Below, one piece after another: positions 1 through 5,455 of a stretch of DNA of 5,455 nt. Origin of the DNA: Chloroflexota bacterium (GTDB lineage: Bacteria; Chloroflexota; UBA6077; FW602-bin22; JACQUS01); contig JACQUS010000017.1 in assembly GCA_016210125.1 (NCBI GenBank), forward strand, positions 1-5,455. The letters run 5' to 3'. Below the pieces are notes generated by a model that worked only from the letters and a program-made list of their open reading frames with translations, did no database searches and was not told the origin of the DNA. The first letter of the stretch is position 1. Each line of letters starts with the position of its first letter. Position numbers and translations under genes: made by a program.

Positions 1-521
1 CGCAGCAGGTCATCGCCCACGAGTCGGGGGTGGCCAACACGGCCGACCCGCTCGGCGGCTCGTATTACGTCGAGCGCCTGACGAGCGAGATCGAGCGCCG
101 CGCATGGGACTACCTGGAGCGCGTCGAGCGCTCGGGCGGGGCGCTCTGGGCCGTCGAGAGCGGCTTCTTCCAGCGGGAGATCGCTGACAGCGCGTACCGC
201 TACCAGCAGGAGATCGACAGCCACGAGCGCGTCGTCGTGGGCGTCAACGGCTACGCGCTCGACGAGCCGACGCCGATCGAGATCCTGAAGGTCGATCCGG
301 CGGTCGAGCAGGCCAGCGCTGAGCGGCTGCGCGCCCTGCGGGCGCGCCGCGACCAGGCCGCCGCGTCGGCCGCGCGGGAGGCCCTGGGCCAGGCCGCGCG
401 GAGGACGGACAATTTGATGCCGTACATCGTCGCCGCCGTCGAGGCCTGGTGCACGCTGGGCGAGATCTGCGACACGCTGCGCGACGTCTTCGGCGAGTAC
501 CGGGAGAACGTGCAACTCTAG
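1..521 (+). CDS. Acyl-CoA mutase large subunit, C-terminal part (methylmalonyl-CoA mutase family)
   Basis: The gene enters from the left edge, with codons in register from base 3, and ends at TAG 519-521, leaving about 172 residues. The visible part begins QQVIAHESGVANTADPLGGS, the conserved late segment of the B12-dependent mutase TIM-barrel domain, and ends in the helical MPYIV...TLGEI...VFGEYRE tail typical of these large subunits. It stops there, with no attached B12-binding domain, so it belongs to the split large/small type. It is clearly paralogous to the complete mutase at 2107-3906: 22 of the first 26 visible residues are identical. The substrate-specificity residues lie upstream of the window, so methylmalonyl-, isobutyryl- or another acyl-CoA cannot be chosen. 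The GTG at base 30 is internal and is not the start. By context it works with the epimerase downstream in propionyl/methylmalonyl-CoA metabolism, which is inference. Confidence 0.93.
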   Translation, partial: QQVIAHESGVANTADPLGGSYYVERLTSEIERRAWDYLERVERSGGALWAVESGFFQREIADSAYRYQQEIDSHERVVVGVNGYALDEPTPIEILKVDPAVEQASAERLRALRARRDQAAASAAREALGQAARRTDNLMPYIVAAVEAWCTLGEICDTLRDVFGEYRENVQL

Positions 522-523
522 CG

Positions 524-558
524 CAGTGATGAGTAATGAGTAACGAGTAACGAGTGAT
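524..558 (+). repeat. Left array of five tandem 7-bp repeats
   Basis: Five heptamers follow one another without gaps: CAGTGAT, GAGTAAT, GAGTAAC, GAGTAAC and GAGTGAT. The array starts 2 bases after the mutase stop codon and is clearly more AT-rich than its surroundings. Because the period is 7, TGA and TAA fall in all three forward frames (for example at 530, 534 and 541). Short heptameric tandem repeats are known in several bacterial groups such as cyanobacteria; I cannot assign this one to a named family. Confidence 0.9.
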
Positions 559-595
559 GCGTCCCCACGCCACTCATCACTCATGACTCATCACT
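525..595. other. Imperfect long stem-loop formed by the two heptamer arrays
   Basis: Bases 525-549 pair with 571-595 at 21 of 25 positions by hand count. The mismatches are at 535/585, 542/578, 544/576 and 549/571. Inside it, GCGT 559-562 and ACGC 567-570 close a CCCC loop, leaving a bulge at 550-558. The structure lies between the first mutase and the epimerase. It could attenuate or protect the transcript or act as a recombination or repeat-element remnant. No T-tract follows it, so it is not a classical intrinsic terminator. Function is unknown. Confidence 0.6.
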
Positions 596-596
596 T
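571..596 (-). repeat. Right array of the same 7-bp repeat in inverted orientation
   Basis: Read on the minus strand from 596, the units are AAGTGAT, GAGTCAT, GAGTGAT and a partial GAGTG. This is the same heptamer family as the left array but facing it, with a 12-base spacer between. On the minus strand it carries TGA in all three frames (the TCA triplets at 574, 581 and 588 lie in different frames). It ends 19 bases before the epimerase start. Confidence 0.88.
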
Positions 597-602
597 CAGA
601 GT

Positions 603-606
603 GGAG
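603..606 (+). promoter_or_regulatory. Ribosome binding site GGAG of the epimerase gene
   Basis: GGAG sits 9 bases upstream of ATG 616 and fixes that start. Earlier in-frame candidates are worse: the ATG at 583 lies inside the heptamer array, and the GTG at 601 overlaps this site. Confidence 0.55.
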
Positions 607-615
607 CAGAAGCCG

Positions 616-1032
616 ATGGCTCTGGAAGTCGACCACGTGGGCCTCGCCGTGCGCGACACGGCGGTCGTCGCCGCGTTCTACGAGCAGGCGCTGGGCCTGT
701 GGCAGGAACATCAGGAGGTCGTCGGCGACGGGGAGCTGCAGCTCACCTTTCTCGCTGCCGACGACGGCCGCGCGAGCCTCGAGCTGCTGGAGCCCTTGGC
801 GCCGGACACCTCGATAGCCAGGTTCGTGAGCGAGCGCGGGCCGGGCATGCACCACGTTTGCTTTCGCGTGGCCGATATCCGCGCGGAGCTGGCGCGCCTG
901 GCGGCTCTCGGCGTGGAGCTCATCGACACCGCGCCGCGCGTCGGCAGCCGCGGCCGTCTGATCGCCTTCGTCCATCCGCGCGCCGCGCATGGCGTGCTCG
1001 TCGAGCTTTGCCAGCACGGGGAGGCTGGGTGA
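616..1032 (+). CDS. mce: Methylmalonyl-CoA epimerase (VOC family)
   Basis: This 138-residue protein has the usual length and two-module VOC fold of methylmalonyl-CoA epimerase, which interconverts the 2R and 2S epimers of methylmalonyl-CoA so that the mutase can use them. It opens with the typical VDHVGLAVRD strand. Likely metal ligands are His7, Glu56 (in LELLEP), His80 (in GMHHVCF) and Glu130 (in VLVELCQ), matching the family pattern. The second module has the standard helix ADIRAELARLAALGVELID and a phosphate/CoA-side segment GSRGRLIAFVHP. The start at 616 is chosen because a GGAG lies 9 bases upstream and protein homology begins there. An extension to 583 would run into the repeat array. 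The stop overlaps the GTG of the adenosyltransferase (GTGA), suggesting translational coupling. Other VOC enzymes are possible, but the neighbours strongly favour the epimerase. Confidence 0.93.
   Translation: MALEVDHVGLAVRDTAVVAAFYEQALGLWQEHQEVVGDGELQLTFLAADDGRASLELLEPLAPDTSIARFVSERGPGMHHVCFRVADIRAELARLAALGVELIDTAPRVGSRGRLIAFVHPRAAHGVLVELCQHGEAG
1018..1024 (+). promoter_or_regulatory. Ribosome binding site GGGGAGG of the adenosyltransferase gene
   Basis: GGGGAGG lies inside the end of the epimerase gene, 4 bases before GTG 1029. It supports the GTG start over any position deeper in the epimerase frame. Confidence 0.6.
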
Positions 1033-1586
1033 AGATCTCGAAGATCACCACCCGCAAGGGCGACCAGGGGGAGACGAGCCTGCTCTACGGCGGGCGCGTG
1101 CCCAAGAGCGATCTGCGCACCGAAGCGTACGGCAGCGTGGACGAGGCCGTCTCGGCGCTCGGTCTGGCGCGAGCGCTCTGCCGCACGCACCGCGTGCGCG
1201 AGATCGTGTACGCCGTGCAGAAGGACCTCTTCGTCGTGGGCGCGGAGCTGGCGACCGACCCGGCGCACGCCCAGCGGCTGAAGGACGAGTACACCCGCGT
1301 CACGCCGGGGATGGTCGCGCGCCTAGACGACTGGGAGGTCGCCTTCGACGCCGAGCTGGAGATCCCGCGCCAGTTCGTCATCCCCGGCGACACGATCGCC
1401 GCCGCGGCGCTGGACGTGGCGCGCACCCTGGTTCGCCGCGCCGAGCGGCGGACCGTGCAGCTCAAGCGTGAGGGTGGCCTCCAGAACGAGGCGCTGCTGT
1501 CGTACCTGAACCGACTCAGCGACCTTTGCTTCATCCTAGCGCGTTACGAGGAGCGTTTCGGGCGTGGCGATACCAATGGTCATTGA
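1029..1586 (+). CDS. Cob(I)alamin adenosyltransferase, PduO type
   Basis: This 185-residue enzyme transfers the adenosyl group of ATP to cob(I)alamin, making the adenosylcobalamin cofactor of the mutases and releasing triphosphate. The family landmarks appear in order: the N-terminal ATP-binding TRKGDQGETSLLYGG (residues 8-22), LRTEAYGSVDEAVSALGLAR (29-48), the arginine-rich helix ARTLVRRAERR (131-141) and the C-terminal YLNRLSDLCFILARYEERF (159-177). Length is normal for the family. The usual Pro-Gly-Gly and Leu-His around the arginine helix are Pro-Gly-Asp (119-121) and Leu-Asp (128-129) here, a variation I would treat as lineage-specific. The start is GTG 1029 with GGGGAGG just upstream. 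The same frame stays open to 699, but that part overlaps the epimerase and has no homology. The 3' end overlaps the pyrophosphatase gene, so the genes are probably co-transcribed. PduO-type enzymes sometimes also hand the cofactor directly to the mutase. Confidence 0.95.
   Translation: MKISKITTRKGDQGETSLLYGGRVPKSDLRTEAYGSVDEAVSALGLARALCRTHRVREIVYAVQKDLFVVGAELATDPAHAQRLKDEYTRVTPGMVARLDDWEVAFDAELEIPRQFVIPGDTIAAAALDVARTLVRRAERRTVQLKREGGLQNEALLSYLNRLSDLCFILARYEERFGRGDTNGH
1548..1553 (+). promoter_or_regulatory. Ribosome binding site GAGGAG of the pyrophosphatase gene
   Basis: GAGGAG, within the end of the adenosyltransferase gene, lies 10 bases before GTG 1564 and 22 bases before the alternative ATG 1576. 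It therefore favours the GTG start. Confidence 0.5.
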
Positions 1587-2073
1587 AGTCTTCATCGAGA
1601 TTCCCCGCGGCAGCCGGAACAAGTACGAGTACGATCCGGCGACCCACCAGTTCCGCCTCGACCGCGTGCTTTACTCGTCGGTGCACTATCCGACGGACTA
1701 CGGCTTCGTACCGGACACGCTGGCCGAGGACGGCGACACGCTCGACGCCCTGGTTATGGTCGAGGAGCCCACCTTCCCAGGGTGCATCATCCGCGTGCGG
1801 CCGGTCGGGCTGCTGCACATGCGCGACGAGAAAGGCGAGGACCACAAGCTGCTGGCCGTCCCTGTGGGCGACCCGCGCTTCGCCGCGATGCACGACCTGG
1901 CCGACGTGCCGCAGCACTGGCTGCGCGAGATCGAGAACTTCTTCGCCATATACAAGCAGCTCGAAGAGAAGGAGACCGAGATCATCGGCTGGGACGACGC
2001 CGCGGCGGCCCACCGTGTCATCGCCGCCGCGCGCGCTGCGGCACGGCAGCGCGCCGGTGCAGGGCTGCGATAG
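1564..2073 (+). CDS. ppa: Inorganic pyrophosphatase, soluble family I
   Basis: This cytoplasmic Mg-dependent enzyme hydrolyses pyrophosphate to two phosphates and pulls PPi-releasing reactions forward. The 169-residue protein shows the family I core: IEIPRGSRNKYEYD (residues 11-24), YPTDYGFVPDTL (42-53), the metal site DGDTLDAL (Asp56, Asp58, Asp61), RPVGLLHMRDEKGEDHKLLAVP (79-100, with Asp88 and Asp93) and FFAIYKQLE (126-134). Length is normal. In the metal-site signature the residue usually Pro or Glu is Thr59. GTG 1564 is preferred because of GAGGAG upstream; ATG 1576 would shorten it by four residues. Either start overlaps the adenosyltransferase gene (23 or 11 bp). Lying between a B12 adenosyltransferase and a mutase, it may clear PPi from acyl-CoA activation or help remove the triphosphate by-product. 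That role is inference, since it could equally be the cell's housekeeping enzyme. Confidence 0.96.
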   Translation: MAIPMVIEVFIEIPRGSRNKYEYDPATHQFRLDRVLYSSVHYPTDYGFVPDTLAEDGDTLDALVMVEEPTFPGCIIRVRPVGLLHMRDEKGEDHKLLAVPVGDPRFAAMHDLADVPQHWLREIENFFAIYKQLEEKETEIIGWDDAAAAHRVIAAARAAARQRAGAGLR

Positions 2074-2092
2074 GTTTCGCGTCGGCCCGGTG

Positions 2093-2098
2093 AGGAGG
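2093..2098 (+). promoter_or_regulatory. Strong Shine-Dalgarno AGGAGG of the complete mutase
   Basis: AGGAGG is spaced 8 bases from ATG 2107. It decides the start and implies that the unusual N-terminal extension is translated, because no ATG, GTG or TTG occurs in frame over at least the next 90 codons. Confidence 0.75.
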
Positions 2099-2106
2099 AA
2101 CGCCAC

Positions 2107-3906
2107 ATGGCCCGACAGGGCGACCGAGCGACGAAGCGGGCGCGCGCGGCCGGCCGAGCCTCGACCGCCGAGCCCAACGGCGCGGAGGAGGGGCGCGCGA
2201 CCCCGGGGAGGCCGGCACACGACGGAACCGGCGCCGAGCGCGTCGCCGCCGAGCGCCGCCGCTGGGAGCGCGCGACGCTGGAGCCGACGATCGCGCACTC
2301 GCCGGAGCGCCTGGCGAGGTTCGTCACCACCTCCGGCCTGCCCATCGAGCGCCTGTACACGCCGGCCGACCTCCCGGATTTCGACTATCTCCGCGACCTC
2401 GGCTTCCCAGGCGAGCCGCCGTTCACCCGCGGCGTCCACCCGACGATGCATCGCGGCCGCCTCTGGACGATGCGCCTCTTCTCCGGCTTCGGCGACGCCG
2501 AGGACACCAACCAGCGCTACAAATACCTGCTCGCGCAGGGACAGACCGGCCTGTCGGTGGCCTTCGACTTCGCCACGCTGGTCGGCTACGACAGTGACCA
2601 CCCCATCGGCCGGCCGGAGTTCGGCAAGTGCGGCGTCGCCGTCTCGTCGCTGCGCGATATGGAGCTCCTGTTCGACGGCATCCCGCTCGACCAGGTGACC
2701 ACGTCCATGACCATCAACGGCCCGGCGGCGATCATCTGGGCGATGTACATCGTCGCCGCCGAAAAGCAGGGCCTGCCGATGCACCTGCTCGGCGGCACGA
2801 TCCAGAACGACGTACTCAAGGAGTACACGGCCCAGAATACGTACATCATCCCGCCGCGCCCGGGGCTGAAGCTCGTCGTCGATACGATCGAGTTCGGCGC
2901 TCAGCACCTGCCGCGGTGGAATCCGGTCTCCATCTCCGGCTACCACATCCGCGAGGCCGGCTCGACGGCCATCCAGGAGCTAGCCTTCACGCTGGCGGAT
3001 GGCTTCACCTACGTCGAGGCCTGCATCGCGCGCGGGCTGGACGTCGACAGCTTCGCGCCACGCCTCTCGTACTTCTTCAACGCGCACAGCGACTTCTTCG
3101 AGGAGATCGCCAAGTACCGCGCCGCGCGGCGCATCTGGGCGCACGAGCTGAAGCACACGTATGGCGCCGAGAGCGAGCGCTCGCTCTGGCTGCGCTTCCA
3201 CACGCAGACGGCCGGCTGCGCGCTCACCGCCCAGCAGCCAGAGGTCAACGTCGTCCGCGTGGCGCTCCAGGCGCTGGCCGGCGTGCTCGGCGGCACGCAG
3301 AGCCTGCATACCAACGCCATGGACGAGGCGCTCGCCCTGCCGACGGAGAAGACGGCGCGCATCGCCCTGCGCACGCAGCAGGTCATCGCCCATGAGTCGG
3401 GCGTCGTGAACACGGTCGACCCGCTGGGCGGGTCCTATTTCGTGGAAGCGCTGACGAACCGCATGGAGGACGGGGCGCGCGCGTACTTCGCGCGCATCCG
3501 CGAGCTGGGCGGCGTCATCCGCGCCATCGAATCCGGCTACATTCAGCGCGAGATCGCCGACGCAGCAATGCGCTACCAGCGCGAGATCGACGACAGCGAG
3601 CGCATCATCGTCGGGGTCAACGCCTACGCCATTGAGGAGCCGCCGGACGTGCCGCTGCTGCGCGTGAGCGAGGAGTCGGAGCGACGGCAGATCGAGCGCC
3701 TGACGCAGGTGCGCCGCGAGCGCGACAACGAGGCCCTGCGGCGGCGGCTCGGCGACCTGCGCGCCGCGGCGCGTCGGGACCTTCAGGACGGCCCGAATCT
3801 GATGCCCTACATCGTCGAGGCCGTCCGCGAGTACGGCACCTTGGGCGAGATTGCCGACGTGCTGCGCGAGGTGTACGGCGAGTATCGGGAGCAGATCATC
3901 GTCTAG
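2107..3906 (+). CDS. Acyl-CoA mutase large subunit, isobutyryl-CoA mutase-like (methylmalonyl-CoA mutase family)
   Basis: This 599-residue catalytic subunit of an adenosylcobalamin-dependent mutase performs carbon-skeleton rearrangement of an acyl-CoA. Visible landmarks are LYTPADLPDFDYLRDLGFPG (83-102), RGRLWTMRLFSGFG (116-129), GLSVAFDFATLVGYDSDHP (148-166), GTIQNDVLKEYTAQNTYIIPP (230-250), SISGYHIREAG with the active-site Tyr279 and His280, RFHTQTAG (363-370), SLHTNAMDEALALPTE (399-414) and DPLGGSYFVE (438-447). It has no B12 domain; that is the next gene. Aligned from memory to Propionibacterium MutB, the Tyr89 position is Phe125 and Arg207 is Gln243, as in isobutyryl-CoA mutase. Ala152 argues against 2-hydroxyisobutyryl-CoA mutase, which has Asp there. 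Residues 155-157 are Phe-Ala-Thr where relatives have Leu/Met-Pro-Thr. About 42 Arg/Ala/Gly/Glu-rich residues precede the normal N-terminus. Automatic annotation would probably say methylmalonyl-CoA mutase; substrate specificity is inferred, family membership is sure. Confidence 0.95.
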   Translation: MARQGDRATKRARAAGRASTAEPNGAEEGRATPGRPAHDGTGAERVAAERRRWERATLEPTIAHSPERLARFVTTSGLPIERLYTPADLPDFDYLRDLGFPGEPPFTRGVHPTMHRGRLWTMRLFSGFGDAEDTNQRYKYLLAQGQTGLSVAFDFATLVGYDSDHPIGRPEFGKCGVAVSSLRDMELLFDGIPLDQVTTSMTINGPAAIIWAMYIVAAEKQGLPMHLLGGTIQNDVLKEYTAQNTYIIPPRPGLKLVVDTIEFGAQHLPRWNPVSISGYHIREAGSTAIQELAFTLADGFTYVEACIARGLDVDSFAPRLSYFFNAHSDFFEEIAKYRAARRIWAHELKHTYGAESERSLWLRFHTQTAGCALTAQQPEVNVVRVALQALAGVLGGTQSLHTNAMDEALALPTEKTARIALRTQQVIAHESGVVNTVDPLGGSYFVEALTNRMEDGARAYFARIRELGGVIRAIESGYIQREIADAAMRYQREIDDSERIIVGVNAYAIEEPPDVPLLRVSEESERRQIERLTQVRRERDNEALRRRLGDLRAAARRDLQDGPNLMPYIVEAVREYGTLGEIADVLREVYGEYREQIIV

Positions 3907-3914
3907 AGGAGACC

Positions 3915-4322
<408 letters not shown>

Positions 4323-5455
4323 ATGCACCTAGAGCACCTTTCGCTCCTCAACTTCAGGAACTATGTCCGACTCGACCTCGACCTTGGCCCCGGCCTGACG
4401 GTGATGGAAGGTGCTAACGGCCAAGGCAAGTCGAACCTCCTCGAGGCCATCTTCCTGCTGGCGACGACACGCTCGCCGCGCACGCAGACCGACCGCGAGC
4501 TGCTGCACTGGCTGGCTTGGGAGAGCGAGCAACCGTTCGCCCGCGTCGTCGGGCGCGTGCAGCGCCGCCGGGGACCGGCCGAGATCGCCATCACCATCCA
4601 CGGCGAGCGCGCGGACGGGGCACAGGTCGCCACGAAGCGCGTGCGCGTGAACGGCGTAGCGCGGCGGGCCATCGACCTGCTCGGCCAGATGCAGGTCGTC
4701 CTCTTCGGGCCTGACGACCTCAGCCTCGTCTCCGGCCCGCCGGCCCTGCGCCGCCGCTTCCTCGACCTCACCATCGCCCAGGTCGAGGCGCGCTACGTGC
4801 GCGCGCTGGCGCACTACCAGCGCGTGCTCCAGCAGCGCAACCATCTGCTGCGGCAGCTCCGCGAGCGCCGCACCGGCGAGGACGAGCTGCGCTTCTGGGA
4901 CGAGGAGCTCACGCGCCACGGCGTGCTCATCGTCGCCGAGCGCGAGCGCGCCGTCGACCAGCTCTGCGAGCTCGCCCGCGCGACGCACTACCGCCTGGCC
5001 GGCTCCGCCGAGCGCCTCCAGGTGCTCTACCGTCCCAACCTGCCGCTGCCCGAAGAGGGTGGCCAGCGCCTCTTCCTCGCCCACCTGGCGCAGACGCGCG
5101 CGCGCGAGCTGGCGCAGGGGGTGTCGCTGGCCGGCCCGCACCGCGACGACCTGGCCTTCCTGCTAGATGGCGTGGACGTGCAGCGCTTCGGCTCGCGCGG
5201 CCAGCAGCGCACCGTGGCGCTGGCGCTGCGACTGGCCGAGGCGGCTTTCCTGCGCCAGCGCAGCGGCGACGAGCCGATCCTGCTGCTCGACGACGTGCTC
5301 TCGGAGCTAGACGCCGAGCGCCAGCGCCGCGTCCTCGAGGCGATCGCTCCGGCCGAGCAGGTCCTGCTGACCACGACCGAGCGCGCGCTGCTACGCGGCT
5401 GGGAGGTCGGCCGGGCGCGCCTGCTGCGCGTCACCGCCGGCCGCGTGGAGGAGGC
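4323..5455 (+). CDS. recF: DNA replication and repair protein RecF (3' end beyond the window)
   Basis: RecF is an SMC-like ATPase that binds single-strand/double-strand DNA junctions at gaps and helps load RecA with RecO and RecR. The visible 377 residues are open to the window edge and already slightly exceed common RecF lengths (about 360-370), so little should be missing. Seen in order are MHLEHLSLLNFRNY, Walker A GANGQGKSN (30-38), the RecF signature PDDLSLVSG..P...RRRFLD (130-148), a central coiled-coil-like helical part (about 150-230), AGPHRDDL before residue 280, the ABC-type signature SRGQQRTVALALRLAEA (291-307), Walker B ILLLDDVLSELD (319-330) and the D-loop region after it. The ATG directly follows the TAG of the B12-binding gene with no gap and no clear Shine-Dalgarno, suggesting translation by reinitiation. 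recF usually sits with dnaA, dnaN and gyrB; here it follows a metabolic cluster. Confidence 0.96.
   Translation, partial: MHLEHLSLLNFRNYVRLDLDLGPGLTVMEGANGQGKSNLLEAIFLLATTRSPRTQTDRELLHWLAWESEQPFARVVGRVQRRRGPAEIAITIHGERADGAQVATKRVRVNGVARRAIDLLGQMQVVLFGPDDLSLVSGPPALRRRFLDLTIAQVEARYVRALAHYQRVLQQRNHLLRQLRERRTGEDELRFWDEELTRHGVLIVAERERAVDQLCELARATHYRLAGSAERLQVLYRPNLPLPEEGGQRLFLAHLAQTRARELAQGVSLAGPHRDDLAFLLDGVDVQRFGSRGQQRTVALALRLAEAAFLRQRSGDEPILLLDDVLSELDAERQRRVLEAIAPAEQVLLTTTERALLRGWEVGRARLLRVTAGRVEE

Noticed and set aside
524..596. CRISPR array or intrinsic terminator
   Set aside because: Units are only 7 bp with no spacers, and the stem is not followed by a T-run.
583..615. Epimerase start at ATG 583 or GTG 601
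   Set aside because: ATG 583 lies in the heptamer array and adds residues without homology; GTG 601 overlaps the likely GGAG site, which is well spaced for ATG 616.
699..1028. N-terminal extension of the adenosyltransferase frame back to 699
   Set aside because: It overlaps the epimerase, is low-complexity Arg/Ala-rich, and family homology begins at GTG 1029, which has its own ribosome binding site.
1531..2946. Long minus-strand open frame of 471 codons across the pyrophosphatase and mutase genes
   Set aside because: It is antisense to two well-recognised genes, has biased Arg/Ala/Val/Asp composition and no recognisable domain; it follows from high GC and few stops on the reverse strand.
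2107..3906. 2-hydroxyisobutyryl-CoA mutase identity
   Set aside because: The residue aligning with the specificity Asp of that enzyme is Ala152, and the other specificity position is Phe rather than Ile.
4329..5141. Minus-strand open frame of 270 codons inside recF
   Set aside because: It is a shadow of recF, whose Walker and signature motifs are intact on the plus strand; the antisense protein has no recognisable motif.

Overview
This is a GC-rich bacterial window in which every gene lies on the + strand, packed with overlaps or very short gaps. The gene content is a B12-dependent acyl-CoA (propionate/methylmalonyl or isobutyryl type) carbon-rearrangement cluster that runs into the DNA-repair gene recF. 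The split mutase (large subunit plus free B12-binding subunit), high GC, frequent GTG starts and a recF away from dnaA/dnaN would suit a Chloroflexota lineage (Thermomicrobia/Sphaerobacter-like) or possibly an actinobacterium. This assignment is inference from style and is weak.

Layout: (1) 1-521, the 3' end of an acyl-CoA mutase large subunit. (2) 522-615, a short AT-richer gap holding two facing arrays of a 7-bp repeat (GAGTAAT/GAGTAAC/GAGTGAT) that can fold into an imperfect long stem and put stop codons in all three forward and all three reverse frames. (3) 616-1032, methylmalonyl-CoA epimerase (VOC fold). (4) 1029-1586, PduO-type cob(I)alamin adenosyltransferase, overlapping the epimerase by 4 bp. 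(5) 1564-2073, family I inorganic pyrophosphatase, overlapping the adenosyltransferase. (6) 2107-3906, a complete acyl-CoA mutase large subunit, paralogous to the first gene. (7) 3915-4322, the stand-alone B12-binding small subunit. (8) 4323 to the window end, recF, whose ATG directly follows the small-subunit stop.

How they fit together: the adenosyltransferase makes adenosylcobalamin, the B12-binding subunit carries it, and the large subunit binds the acyl-CoA and runs the radical rearrangement. The epimerase supplies the correct methylmalonyl-CoA stereoisomer. Pyrophosphatase may remove PPi or triphosphate released by cofactor or acyl-CoA activation. The complete large subunit does not have the methylmalonyl-CoA signature at the two residues I can align with the known specificity positions: it has Phe and Gln, the pattern of isobutyryl-CoA mutase, rather than Tyr and Arg. 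The cluster therefore may hold two mutases of different specificity sharing one epimerase, one adenosyltransferase and perhaps one B12 subunit. The most notable points are this predicted specificity, the heptamer inverted array, the pyrophosphatase inside the B12 cluster, and the recF coupling. I do not see a wholly new system.
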